A stretch of DNA of 64,000 nucleotides from Verrucosispora sioxanthis (lineage in GTDB: Bacteria > Actinomycetota > Actinomycetes > Mycobacteriales > Micromonosporaceae): the NCBI RefSeq assembly GCF_010560025.1, contig NZ_SAIY01000002.1, forward strand, positions 62,001-126,000, given 5' to 3'. The translations under genes were made by a program, and so were the position numbers. The notes under the pieces are model-generated. The model worked only from the letters and a program-made list of their open reading frames with translations, made no database searches and had not been told where the DNA came from. Positions 9,591 through 18,463 of the stretch are shown here, in pieces (the stretch's first letter is position 1; each line of letters opens with the position of its first letter).

Positions 9591-9917
9591 ATGAGTCCGA
9601 CGGAAACGCTGGCGTCTCGCCTGGCCGGCGCGGCCGACCGCATCCCGACGTCACTGGACCAGCTCACCGGGCCGGAGTGTGGCCACGTCGTACTGCCCCT
9701 GCGCTTGGCCTGGTCGGGTCTCACCGAGTTCGACATCGCCGATCCGCGGCAACGACTGACTCTGTACCGGACGTTGCTCGACTGCGGCCAACGGGACGAT
9801 ATCGTCCGCTACGTCAACGCGACGCTGCTCCGTAACGACTGGCCCCGCATCAGGCGGCTCACGTCAAGGCGTCTCGTGGCGATCTGGGAACGTCGGCTTC
9901 CCGAACTCGTTTCCTGA
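9591..9917 (+). CDS. Small partner protein of AbiEii-like cassette 1 (candidate antitoxin)
   Basis: This 108-residue soluble protein matches no family I recognise. It is clearly homologous to the protein at 11846–12187. Shared elements in order are SLDQLTGP, VVLPLRLAWSG, a P.R...LYRTLL helix, a YVN segment and WERRLPEL at the end. It looks mostly helical and lacks the winged-helix motif of classical AbiEi antitoxins. Its stop is two bases before the GTG of the nucleotidyltransferase gene, so translation is probably coupled. The ATG lies a few bases after a CATACT box, so a leaderless transcript is possible. The antitoxin role is inferred only from order and spacing. Confidence 0.72.
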   Translation: MSPTETLASRLAGAADRIPTSLDQLTGPECGHVVLPLRLAWSGLTEFDIADPRQRLTLYRTLLDCGQRDDIVRYVNATLLRNDWPRIRRLTSRRLVAIWERRLPELVS

Positions 9918-9919
9918 GT

Positions 9920-10612
9920 GTGGATGAACTACACCTTCGACTGCTGCGCGTCGGCTTCACTGCTGGCGACGACCTCGGGCTCGTCCTGGCTGGCGGCTAC
10001 GCCCTCGCCGCCCACGATCTCGTCAAACGACCGTCCCGGGACATCGACTTCGCGACAGCCACCACCCTTCCGCTACCGGCCGTGGCCGCGCGCCTTGTCG
10101 ATGCGTACGTCGCAGCCGGATTCGACGCCCGCATCATCGAGGCGACCGCACGGATGGCACGGTTGATGGTCACCGCCACGGGCCAAGCCTGCGAGGTTGA
10201 CCTGTTGAAAGAGGCGATCGGGCCACCCGCCGCGCTCAACCTTGGGCCCGTTCTCGCCTTCGACGACGCTGTGGGCCTGAAGATGCGAGCGCTTCACGAA
10301 CGCGCTGCGCACCGTGACTACATTGACATCCACGCCGCCAACGACCGGCTCCCTCGGCCCGACCTGGAGTCCCTGGGTGCCCGACACACGGTCGGATTCT
10401 CGTTGGAGGAGTTGGCTGACCGGCTCGGCGCCATCGGTGAGCTGGACGACGAGACGTTCACCGCGTACGGGCTGACGGACCCGAGGATCGTCGAGCTACA
10501 TGGCTGGGCTCTCGACTGGGAGGCGGACATCCGGTTCCGGCTGGCGAACGGAGAGACCGGTCCGGTCCCGGTCGTCGGCGACGAGTGGGACGCGTACCTC
10601 GACCGCTTGTGA
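9920..10612 (+). CDS. AbiEii/AbiGii-like nucleotidyltransferase, cassette 1 (candidate toxin)
   Basis: This 230-residue protein has a nucleotidyltransferase core of the AbiEii/DUF1814 kind. GGY is at residues 25–27 and H32 and R37 follow. The metal-binding pair D41 and D43 is in RPSRDIDF. A third strand is in CEVDLLKE (near 95), and a helical LKMRALHERAAHRDYID block lies near 117–133. In characterised relatives (AbiEii, MenT) such enzymes act on tRNA or nucleotides and are neutralised by the upstream gene. It starts at GTG two bases after the partner gene. All family residues expected for activity are present. It also has a ~40-residue C-terminal tail that the second copy lacks. Confidence 0.82.
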   Translation: MDELHLRLLRVGFTAGDDLGLVLAGGYALAAHDLVKRPSRDIDFATATTLPLPAVAARLVDAYVAAGFDARIIEATARMARLMVTATGQACEVDLLKEAIGPPAALNLGPVLAFDDAVGLKMRALHERAAHRDYIDIHAANDRLPRPDLESLGARHTVGFSLEELADRLGAIGELDDETFTAYGLTDPRIVELHGWALDWEADIRFRLANGETGPVPVVGDEWDAYLDRL

Positions 10613-10652
10613 CGAGCGGGCGGCGGCACCCGGTCCGGCTTAACCTGGCCGG

Positions 10653-11069
10653 ATGGCGGGGTGTGTGTTCTGCGGGATCGTGGCTGGTACGGTGCCGGCG
10701 TTCCAGGTGACCGACGAGCCGGACGGGGTGGCGTTCCTGGACACCCGACCGGTGTTCAAGGGGCATGCGCTGGTGGTGCCGCGCACCCATCTGGTCACCC
10801 TCGCCGACCTGCCGCCGGAGTCGCTGCCCGGCTACTTCGGGTTGGTGCGGCGGATCGCCGTGGCGGTCGAGTCCGGTCTCGGCGCGGGCGGCACGTTCGT
10901 GGCGATGAACAACCGGGTGTCCCAGTCGGTGCCGCACCTGCACACCCATGTGGTGCCCAGGACGAAGGGCGACGGGCTGCGTGGCTTCTTCTGGCCGCGT
11001 ACCCGGTACGCCGACGACGCCGAGGCCACCTCGTACGCGGGCCGTGTCCGGGCGGCGCTGGCGGCCTGA
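10653..11069 (+). CDS. HIT-family nucleotide hydrolase/transferase
   Basis: The 138-residue protein has an N-terminal CVFCGIVAG zinc/HIT entry motif and the catalytic histidine triad HLHTHVVPR near residue 96. HIT proteins hydrolyse or transfer the alpha-phosphate of nucleoside phosphoramidates and dinucleotides. The substrate is not predictable. The ATG is ten bases after a TAACCT element, so the mRNA may be leaderless. It lies between the first nucleotidyltransferase cassette and msrA, all on the plus strand. Confidence 0.88.
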   Translation: MAGCVFCGIVAGTVPAFQVTDEPDGVAFLDTRPVFKGHALVVPRTHLVTLADLPPESLPGYFGLVRRIAVAVESGLGAGGTFVAMNNRVSQSVPHLHTHVVPRTKGDGLRGFFWPRTRYADDAEATSYAGRVRAALAA

Positions 11070-11143
11070 CGGCGCACGACGCGGGTAAGGAAGCGGGGTC
11101 CGCCGGTGTTGCACGCGGGGAAGGGTACGAAAGGAGTTCCACC

Positions 11144-11806
<663 letters not shown>

Positions 11807-11845
11807 ATCCAGGCGTTAGCCTGATTCGGACGTTGGGAGGGCACG

Positions 11846-12187
11846 ATGAGCGGCGACAGCGCTAGCCGTCCACACGGTTACGCCAAGCCGATTGTCGTGC
11901 CCGAAACCCTCGATCAGCTCTGCGGGCCCACTTCCGGGGTAGTGGATCTACCACGCCATCTCAAGTGGTCCGGCAATCCTCGTTACGACCTCACGCAGCC
12001 CGGACGCATCGGCGACCTGTACCGGACGGTCCTCAACGAGGCCGCCAGTCCGACCGACCTCTACACCTACGTCAGCCGCGATGCCCTGATCCGGCTCTGG
12101 CCGTCGATGTGGCTGCCCCAGGCCGTGCGCCGCGCATGGGAGGAACGTTTCCCTGAACTGCGCCGCGCCCCCCGCCGCGCTGCCTGA
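11846..12187 (+). CDS. Small partner protein of AbiEii-like cassette 2 (candidate antitoxin)
   Basis: The 113-residue protein is a divergent paralogue of 9591–9917. It shares TLDQLCGP, VDLPRHLKWSG, LYRTVL, a YV segment and WEERFPEL in the same order. It starts with ATG six bases after GGGAGG, 39 bases downstream of the first msrA stop. No known domain is recognised. Its stop is four bases before the ATG of the nucleotidyltransferase gene. The gene lies wholly inside the segment bounded by the two msrA 3'-end repeats. Confidence 0.72.
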   Translation: MSGDSASRPHGYAKPIVVPETLDQLCGPTSGVVDLPRHLKWSGNPRYDLTQPGRIGDLYRTVLNEAASPTDLYTYVSRDALIRLWPSMWLPQAVRRAWEERFPELRRAPRRAA

Positions 12188-12191
12188 CACG

Positions 12192-12845
12192 ATGCTGCCG
12201 AGTCACGTCAAGATCACCAGAGTCGCTCTCGCGGCGGCCGGACGGTTCGGCTTCGCCTTGGCAGGTGGATACGCGGTGAGCGCGCACGGCATGGGCAGTC
12301 GGCTCAGCGGCGACGTCGATCTTTTTACGTCCTGGCATCTGCGTGCCTCTTTCCCGGAAGCGGTCGACAACGTCATCAACGCCCTCGAAGAGCACAGGTA
12401 CACAGTCACCGCGCTGATTCGGAGTGAGACGTTCGTCCGCCTACTCATCGCCGGCCAAGATGATCCAGGCGCGGAGCCGGACAAGCTGGAGATGTCGGCG
12501 GATTGGCGGGCGCACGACCCGGTGATGTCGGCCGTCGGCCCTGTCCTACACCCCGACGACGCCGTCGCCAACAAGATGTGTGCGCTCTTCGGCCGCGCCG
12601 AGGCCCGAGATTTTCTCGACGTAGACGCCGCCCTCATGAGCGGCCGCTACACCAAGCAACGCCTGCTCGAACTGGCTGCGGCAGCAGATCCGGGTTTCGA
12701 GCCGCACGCCTTTGCGGACGCGCTCGGCGCGTTGACGCAGATCACCGATGCGGACTTCGACTGCTACGGAATTCCGGCCGCTGAGCTACCTGCTGTCCGT
12801 GATCGTTTCGCTCGATGGCGACGCGAACTCACCGACACGCCATAG
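12192..12845 (+). CDS. AbiEii-like nucleotidyltransferase, cassette 2 (candidate toxin)
   Basis: The 217-residue protein has the same motif spacing as cassette 1: GGY 25–27, H32, R37, and D41/D43 in RLSGDVDLF. A NKMCALFGRAEARDFLDVDAAL block follows. The CEVDLLKE strand of copy 1 is replaced by DKLEMSADW, so one acidic position is shifted and activity could differ. It is more diverged than a recent tandem duplicate would be, so the two cassettes are probably separate acquisitions or an old duplication. The family and context suggest a toxin, which has not been shown. Confidence 0.8.
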   Translation: MLPSHVKITRVALAAAGRFGFALAGGYAVSAHGMGSRLSGDVDLFTSWHLRASFPEAVDNVINALEEHRYTVTALIRSETFVRLLIAGQDDPGAEPDKLEMSADWRAHDPVMSAVGPVLHPDDAVANKMCALFGRAEARDFLDVDAALMSGRYTKQRLLELAAAADPGFEPHAFADALGALTQITDADFDCYGIPAAELPAVRDRFARWRRELTDTP

Positions 12846-12890
12846 GCGCAGCAGGTGCGGCAACACCGCCAGTGGAGATGCCCCGCCCTC

Positions 12891-12972
12891 GACCAAGAAC
12901 CCGAACGGGTACTGCAACCACGGTCCGAACGGGCTGAGCTGCCCGGTCGGCGTGGCCCGTACCGCAGGCTGA
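12891..12972 (+). repeat. 82-bp direct repeat, copy 2 (orphan msrA 3' end)
   Basis: This is a second copy of the last 26 msrA codons plus the stop, with no msrA gene attached. It sits 45 bases past the second nucleotidyltransferase stop and 26 bases before a strong terminator hairpin. It probably marks the original msrA end before the cassette was inserted. Confidence 0.92.
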
Positions 12973-13275
12973 GCAGGGCAACGCGCCCAAGCGCCCTTGG
13001 CAGCCGGCCCGCCGAAGTCGGCGGGCCGGCTGCCGTCGCGTGTGCGGGACCACCGACCCCGTGATCACGCCCATGCCACACGTATTGCGGCATTCGTCAC
13101 ACCCGGCGCCGCTTCGCAAAGGCCGCAAGTGTCACGAGGTAGGCAGGAAACGACCCAACACTCGGCGTGGGATGTCACCTGCTTGATCGCGGGGCGCGGA
13201 TTCTAGCAATGCTGTTACACGACCGTCATGGTCTCAACAGGCTAATCGCAACATCCTCTGGCAGCATGGGCACAC
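12973..13275. other. Intergenic region before the osmoprotectant operon
   Basis: This stretch of about 300 bases holds the msrA-type terminator (12999–13034) and the promoter region of the downstream operon. A TTGATC box near 13182 and a TAGCAA box 15 bases later could be a promoter, but the spacing is short and the assignment weak. No open frame in it looks coding. Confidence 0.4.
12999..13034 (+). terminator. Terminator after the distal msrA end
   Basis: A perfect 16-bp stem (GGCAGCCGGCCCGCCG and its complement) with the tetraloop AAGT starts 26 bases after the orphan msrA stop. No comparable hairpin follows the proximal msrA stop at 11806, so this was probably the original msrA terminator. 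Confidence 0.8.
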
Positions 13276-15060
13276 ATGTGCGGACTGGCTGGGGAGTTCC
13301 GACGGGACGCGACGCGTGCCAACGTCGCAGCGGTGGAACAAATGGCCGCCACCATGTGCGATCGGGGGCCGGACGGCAGCGGGGTGTGGTCACAGGGGGC
13401 GGTCGCCCTCGGCCACCGGCGCCTGAAAATCATCGACCTGTCGGCGGCCAGCGGCCAGCCGATCGTCGACTCCGCCGCCGGTCTGGCCGGCGTCTTCAAC
13501 GGCTGCATCTACAACTACCGCGAGCTGCGTGCCGAGCTGCAGGCCAAGGGCCACCACTTCTTCTCCACCGGGGACAGCGAGGTCGTCGTCAAGGCGTACG
13601 CCGAGTGGGGGCTGGACTTCGTCGACCACCTGATCGGCATGTTCGCCGTGGCGATCAGCGAACGGGACACCGGCCGTCTGGTGCTGGCCCGGGACCGGCT
13701 CGGCATCAAGCCGCTCTACCTCGCCGAGTCCGCCGGCGTGGTGCGCTTCGCCAGTACCCTGCCGGCGCTGCTGGCCGGCGGCGGGGTGGACACCGGCATC
13801 GACCCGGTCGCCCTGGGCCACTACCTCAGCTTCCACAGCATCGTGCCGCCGCCGCGCACCATCCTGCGCGGGGTCACCAAGCTGCCACCGGCCACCGTGC
13901 GGGTCTACGAGGCCGACGGCCGCAGCCACGAGCGGGTCTACTGGGATCCACCGTTCCTCCGCCGCGACGAGCACGCCGGCTGGTCCGAGCGGGACTGGCA
14001 GGACGCGCTGCACGAGTCACTCACCACCGCCGTACGTCGGCGGATGGTCGCCGACGTACCGGTCGGCGTGCTGCTCTCCGGTGGCCTGGACTCCAGCCTG
14101 GTGGTCGCCCTGCTGGCCGGGGAGGGGCAACGCGGGCTGTCCACGTTCTCCATCGGCTTCGACGCCGTCGGCGGCCGTGAGGGCGACGAGTTCCGCTACT
14201 CCGACGTGGTCGCCAAGACCTTCGACACCGACCACCACCAGATCCGGGTCGCCGCCCAGGATCTGGTCCCGCCGCTGGAGGCGGCCGTCGCGGCCATGAG
14301 CGAACCCATGGTCAGCCACGACTGTGTCGCCTTCTACCTGCTCAGCCAGGAGGTGTCGCGGCACGTCAAGGTGGTGCAGTCCGGCCAGGGTGCCGACGAG
14401 ATCCTGGGCGGCTACCACTGGTACCCGCCACTGGCGCAGGTCGGTCGGGAACAGGCCCTCGACACGTACGCCCGGGCCTTCTTCGACCGCGACGGCGCCG
14501 GCCTGGCCCGGGTGCTCAACCCCGACTGGCTCGCCGACGGCGATCCGGCGCGGGAGTTCGTCGCCGCGCACCTGGCGCGGCCGGGCGCGCAGACCGCGGT
14601 CGACGCCGGCCTGCGCATCGACACGCAGATCATGCTCACCGACGACCCGGTCAAGCGGGTCGACAACATGACCATGGCGCACGGGCTGGAGGCCCGGGTG
14701 CCGTTCCTGGATCACGAGTTCGTGGAACTGGCCGCCGCCTGCCCGCCGGAGTTGAAGCTGGCGCAGGGCGGTAAGGGTGTGCTGAAGGAGATCGGCCGTC
14801 GTGTGCTGCCGCACGAGGTCATCGACCGGCCCAAGGGTTACTTCCCGGTGCCGGGCCTGACGCACCTGGAGGGCAAGCTCCTCGACCGGGTACGCGACGC
14901 GCTGTCCGCTCCCGAGGCCCGCCGCCGCGACCTGTTCCGCACCGATTACGTCAACGCCCTGCTCGACGCGCCCAACGCCGAACTGACCCCGTTGAACGGA
15001 AACAAGCTGTGGCAACTCGGACTCCTGGAAATGTGGCTCCAGAGCCACGGAATCGACTGA
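13276..15060 (+). CDS. N-acetylglutaminylglutamine amidotransferase (asparagine synthase-like)
   Basis: The 594-residue protein starts MCGLAGEF, placing the class II glutamine amidotransferase nucleophile at Cys2. The glutaminase domain runs to about residue 210. An asparagine-synthetase-type ATP pyrophosphatase domain follows with the SGGLDSS loop near 269. In the NAGGN pathway this enzyme amidates N-acetylglutaminylglutamine to give a dipeptide osmoprotectant. The next gene encodes the matching ligase and the third an M42 peptidase, which identifies this asnB-like gene as the NAGGN member rather than a general asparagine synthetase. It is the first gene of the operon. Confidence 0.88.
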   Translation: MCGLAGEFRRDATRANVAAVEQMAATMCDRGPDGSGVWSQGAVALGHRRLKIIDLSAASGQPIVDSAAGLAGVFNGCIYNYRELRAELQAKGHHFFSTGDSEVVVKAYAEWGLDFVDHLIGMFAVAISERDTGRLVLARDRLGIKPLYLAESAGVVRFASTLPALLAGGGVDTGIDPVALGHYLSFHSIVPPPRTILRGVTKLPPATVRVYEADGRSHERVYWDPPFLRRDEHAGWSERDWQDALHESLTTAVRRRMVADVPVGVLLSGGLDSSLVVALLAGEGQRGLSTFSIGFDAVGGREGDEFRYSDVVAKTFDTDHHQIRVAAQDLVPPLEAAVAAMSEPMVSHDCVAFYLLSQEVSRHVKVVQSGQGADEILGGYHWYPPLAQVGREQALDTYARAFFDRDGAGLARVLNPDWLADGDPAREFVAAHLARPGAQTAVDAGLRIDTQIMLTDDPVKRVDNMTMAHGLEARVPFLDHEFVELAAACPPELKLAQGGKGVLKEIGRRVLPHEVIDRPKGYFPVPGLTHLEGKLLDRVRDALSAPEARRRDLFRTDYVNALLDAPNAELTPLNGNKLWQLGLLEMWLQSHGID

Positions 15061-15062
15061 GC

Positions 15063-16955
15063 GTGACCGACACCCTGGCCACCGGCGTAGCCCGGACCGA
15101 CCGGGGCCGCGGCGCGGGCAGACGGTACGAGCGGGTCGGGCCGGGCGGTGATCCGATCGCCACCGGCGGTGCCGACCCGACCGCCGACGAGCGCCCGAGC
15201 ACCGGTGCGGACGTCATCGTCGACTGCGGTTGGGGGCGGCTGGTCTTCGGCCAGACGTTCGCCAACCAGTCCGCGGTCGCCGACGTGCTGCGCTCCGAGG
15301 CGGCCGGAGCCCGGGACATCTGCATCTACCTGCGAGATCCGCACGTGCTGGTCTCCCGGCTGCCCGACGAGCTGTTCATCGACCCGTCGCTGACCTTCCG
15401 GCTGCCGCTCGGCGGGGACCGTCGCGGGCCCCGTCCCGGTGCCGGGACGACCGAGGAGGCCGGCACCGCCGAGACGCCGGCACCGCTCGACGGCCGCAAC
15501 GAACTGCCCGGGGTACGCATCCGCCGGTTGCGCGACGCCGCCGACGCGGACGCGGTCAACCGGATCTACGCGGCCAACGGCATGGTCACCGCCCCGGTCG
15601 ACGTGCTTGTCGACAACGCCGCGACCGACCGGTTCCTGCACCTGGTGGCCGAGGCGGTCACCGGCGAGATCGTCGGCACCATCACCGGCATCGACCATGT
15701 GGCGGTCTTCGACGACCCGGACAACGGCGCCAGCCTGTGGTGCCTGACCGTCGACTTCAACCAGGCCCCGCCCGGCACCGGGCAGGCACTGATCACCGAG
15801 CTGGCCAGCCGGTTGGTCGCCCGGGGTCGCGCGTACGTCGACCTGTCCGTGCTCGCCGAGAACGCCGGGGCGATCCGGCTCTACGAGCGGCTCGGTTTCT
15901 ACCGCACCGCCACGCTCTGCGTGAAGCGGAAGAACCCGATCAACGAGCGGTTGTTCCTGCCGGCCATGCCGGTCGGGTACGACGGGCTCAACCCGTACGC
16001 CCGGATCGTCGCCGACGAGGCGATGCGGCGTGGCATCCGGGTGGAGGTGACCGACCCGGAGTGGGGCGAGCTGCGGCTGACCAGTGGCGGTCGGACGATC
16101 CTCACCCGGGAGTCGCTGTCCGAGCTGACCTCGGCGGTGGCGATGAGCCGCTGCGACGACAAGCGGGTCACCCGACGGATCCTGACCGAGGCCGGCCTGT
16201 CGGTGCCGCGCGGGCGCACCGCCACCGGCGACGCCGCCGACGCGGAGTTCCTGGCCGAGGTGGGCCAGGTGGTGGTCAAGCCGGCCCGGGGCGAGCAGGG
16301 CAACGGCATCACCGTCGGGGTACGCACCCCCGAGGCGCTGGCCGCCGCCGTGGAGCTGGCCGCCCGGTTCTGCCCGGAGGTGCTGCTGGAGGAGCTGTGC
16401 TCCGGTGAGGACCTGCGGGTCGTCATGATCGATCACGAGGTGGTGGCCGCCGCCGTCCGCCGGCCCGCCTCGATCACCGGCGACGGCGTGCACGACATCG
16501 CCGAGCTGATCGAGCGGCAGAGTCGCCGCCGGGCCGCCGCCACGGGCGGCGAGTCCCGCATCCCGCTTGACGACATGACCCGGGACGTGGTCACCGAGGC
16601 CGGCTACCAGCTGCACGACGTGCTGCCGGAGGGGCAGATGCTCGCCGTGCGGCGCACCGCGAACCTGCACACCGGCGGCACCATCCACGACGTGACCGGC
16701 GAGCTGCACCCGCTGATCGCCGAGGCGTGCGTCGCCGCCAGCCGCGCCATCGACATCCCGGTCACCGGGCTCGACCTGCTGGTGCCGGCGCCGGACCAAC
16801 CCGAGCACGTCTTCATCGAGGCCAACGAGCGGCCCGGGCTGGCCAACCACGAACCGCAGCCCACCGCCGAACGCTTCGTGGATCTGCTCTTTCCCGGGAC
16901 TCGGGCACCGCAGAAGCTGTGGACGCCGGCGGGTGCGGCACCATCTGGGGCATGA
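15063..16955 (+). CDS. ngg: N-acetylglutaminylglutamine synthetase (GNAT–ATP-grasp fusion)
   Basis: The 630-residue product starts at GTG, two bases after the amidotransferase stop. An N-terminal region of ~140 residues is followed by a GNAT acetyltransferase domain, with the ENAGAIRLYERLGFYRT motif near residue 270. An ATP-grasp ligase domain fills the C-terminal half, with VVKPARGEQGNGITVGV near 405 and FIEANERPGL near 590. This order matches NAGGN synthetases, which acetylate glutamine and join it to a second glutamine. The stop overlaps the ATG of the peptidase gene in an ATGA. Confidence 0.88.
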   Translation: MTDTLATGVARTDRGRGAGRRYERVGPGGDPIATGGADPTADERPSTGADVIVDCGWGRLVFGQTFANQSAVADVLRSEAAGARDICIYLRDPHVLVSRLPDELFIDPSLTFRLPLGGDRRGPRPGAGTTEEAGTAETPAPLDGRNELPGVRIRRLRDAADADAVNRIYAANGMVTAPVDVLVDNAATDRFLHLVAEAVTGEIVGTITGIDHVAVFDDPDNGASLWCLTVDFNQAPPGTGQALITELASRLVARGRAYVDLSVLAENAGAIRLYERLGFYRTATLCVKRKNPINERLFLPAMPVGYDGLNPYARIVADEAMRRGIRVEVTDPEWGELRLTSGGRTILTRESLSELTSAVAMSRCDDKRVTRRILTEAGLSVPRGRTATGDAADAEFLAEVGQVVVKPARGEQGNGITVGVRTPEALAAAVELAARFCPEVLLEELCSGEDLRVVMIDHEVVAAAVRRPASITGDGVHDIAELIERQSRRRAAATGGESRIPLDDMTRDVVTEAGYQLHDVLPEGQMLAVRRTANLHTGGTIHDVTGELHPLIAEACVAASRAIDIPVTGLDLLVPAPDQPEHVFIEANERPGLANHEPQPTAERFVDLLFPGTRAPQKLWTPAGAAPSGA

Positions 16956-18145
16956 CCGTACGCAAGACCACTCCGCTCCCCATCGACCTGGACTACCTCC
17001 GTCAGGTGCTGGTCGAGCTGCTCGACATACCGAGCCCCTCGGGGCGCACCGACCACGTGCAGCAGTACGTGGGTGAACGCCTGTCCGCGCTCGGCATCCC
17101 GTCGACGCTCACCCGCCGGGGCGCGCTGAGCGCCTGCCTGCCCGGACCCCGCGAGACCGGCGCGGACCGGGCGATCGTGGTGCACACCGACACCATCGGC
17201 GGAATGGTCAAACGGCTGAAGGAGAACGGCCGGCTGGAGCTGAAGCCGATCGGGACGCACAGCGCCCGGTTCGCCGAGGGCGCGCACGTACGGATCTTCA
17301 CCGACGACCTGGACCGGGTGGTCACCGGGCAGGTGCTGCCGCTCAAGGCCAGCGGCCACCGCTACAACGAGGGCGTCGACCTGCAGGGCTTCGGCTGGGA
17401 GCAGGTGGAGGTACGCGTCGACGAGCCGGTGGAGGACATCGCCGGGCTGCGGGCGCTCGGCGTCGACGCGGGCGACTTCGTGGCGTTCCTGCCCAACCCG
17501 ACGGTCACGCCCAGCGGGTACGTCAAGTCCCGCCACCTGGACGACAAGGCCGGCGTGGCCGCGGTGCTCGCCGCCCTGAAGGCGATGGTCGACGCCGGGG
17601 TGAAGCCGGCCGTGACCGCGCATCTGCTGGTCACCGTGACCGAGGAGATCGGCCACGGCGCGTCCCACGGCCTCGACCCCGACGTGGCCGAGATCGTCTC
17701 GGTGGACGCGGCGGTGGTCGCCCCCGGTCAGCAGTCCCGCGAGCATTCCGCCACCCTGGCGATGGGCGACGGCGTGGGCCCGTTCGACTACCACCTGACC
17801 CGCAACCTGGCGTCGATCGCCCGGGAGCACGACGTGGATCTCGTGCGGGACGTCTTCGACTACTACCGCTCCGACGTGGCGGCGGCGGTGGAGGCCGGGG
17901 CGCACGCCCGGGTGGCGCTGCTCGGCTTCGGTGTCGACGCCACCCACGGTCACGAGCGCACCCACCTGGAAGGGCTGCGCCACCTGGCCCAGTTGATCTG
18001 CCTGTACCTCCAGAGCGACCTGGTGTTTCCCGAATGGGACGCCGAGCCGGAGGGCGACCTGGCCGACTTCCCGTCGCTGGCGGTGCAGCCGGCCAACGCC
18101 GACGGCCCGCGCGAGGGCCCGATCGGCATCGCCCAGACCGCCTGA
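16952..18145 (+). CDS. M42-family metallopeptidase of the NAGGN osmoprotectant system
   Basis: The 397-residue protein resembles M42 glutamyl aminopeptidases. VVHTDTIGGMV carries the first metal-binding His, SRHLDDKAG the bridging Asp, TVTEEIGHG the catalytic Glu pair and GVDATHGHERTH the C-terminal His. Its ATG overlaps the ngg stop, so it is the third gene of the operon. Peptidases of this subtype accompany NAGGN genes in other bacteria and may recycle or trim the dipeptide, but the role is not established. Confidence 0.87.
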   Translation: MTVRKTTPLPIDLDYLRQVLVELLDIPSPSGRTDHVQQYVGERLSALGIPSTLTRRGALSACLPGPRETGADRAIVVHTDTIGGMVKRLKENGRLELKPIGTHSARFAEGAHVRIFTDDLDRVVTGQVLPLKASGHRYNEGVDLQGFGWEQVEVRVDEPVEDIAGLRALGVDAGDFVAFLPNPTVTPSGYVKSRHLDDKAGVAAVLAALKAMVDAGVKPAVTAHLLVTVTEEIGHGASHGLDPDVAEIVSVDAAVVAPGQQSREHSATLAMGDGVGPFDYHLTRNLASIAREHDVDLVRDVFDYYRSDVAAAVEAGAHARVALLGFGVDATHGHERTHLEGLRHLAQLICLYLQSDLVFPEWDAEPEGDLADFPSLAVQPANADGPREGPIGIAQTA

Positions 18146-18178
18146 CCGGAGCGGCGACGGCAGTGTGATCGAAATCCG

Positions 18179-18207
18179 TTGCCGGTGGGCCGCCGGCTGG
18201 ATAGCGT
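18179..18207 (+). promoter_or_regulatory. Promoter upstream of the short leader ORF
   Basis: TTGCCG (18179–18184) and TAGCGT (18202–18207) are separated by exactly 17 bases. This fits an actinobacterial housekeeping sigma promoter. It would start transcription about 7 bases later, just before the extended Shine–Dalgarno at 18221. Confidence 0.6.
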
Positions 18208-18238
18208 GGCGGTACACGGGAAAGGAGGTGGTCCAGAC

Positions 18239-18277
18239 TTGTATAGCAATCGGACTCGTGAGGTGGCTGTCCGCTAG
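18239..18277 (+). CDS. 12-codon leader peptide ORF behind a near-perfect Shine–Dalgarno
   Basis: AAAGGAGGTGGTCC at 18221–18234 is almost fully complementary to the 3' end of 16S rRNA. It is followed at the right spacing by TTG and eleven further codons, then TAG. The predicted peptide is (M)YSNRTREVAVR. This is unusually strong initiation for such a short ORF. It is the first thing on the transcript from the promoter at 18179, followed by structured RNA and then the RNase Z-like gene. A leader-peptide or small-protein role is inferred. Confidence 0.5.
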   Translation: MYSNRTREVAVR

Positions 18278-18438
18278 CCGCTGTCCTCGACAGTGACAGC
18301 CTGTCCCCCGGGACGGGCACGGTAAGAGTCGTCGAGACCGTGTGGCAGCGGTGCGGCGAAACCACGACAGCCACCCGACCCCCGGGGTGCCGGCCCAGTC
18401 CAGTCGGCCCGCGCGTCAGCGCGGAAGCCCCGGGGGTC
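18278..18438 (+). ncRNA. Structured leader RNA with a possible attenuator hairpin
   Basis: Immediately after the leader ORF the sequence can form three nested helices: CCGCTG/CAGCGG (18278/18346), CTCGAC/GTCGAG (18286/18331) and CCTGTCC/GGACGGG with a 4-base loop. A competing GTGGC/GCCAC pair (18342/18370) would exclude the first helix. A GACCCCCGGGG stem (18377–18387 with 18428–18438) then closes a branched hairpin 25 bases ahead of the next start codon. This looks like a leader with alternative folds. I do not recognise it as a known riboswitch class. Confidence 0.42.
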
Positions 18439-18463
18439 GCTTCATTCCGTACCGGAGGCGGCC

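Noticed and set aside
12748..12972. A 74-codon frame after the second nucleotidyltransferase that ends with the MsrA-like peptide
   Set aside because: Only its last 26 codons match anything, and those are the repeated msrA end. The upstream part overlaps the nucleotidyltransferase in another frame, so it is not a separate gene.
18278..18438. Known riboswitch classes (cobalamin, TPP, SAM, glycine) in the RNase Z leader
   Set aside because: None of their conserved boxes can be seen, so only a generic structured leader is claimed.
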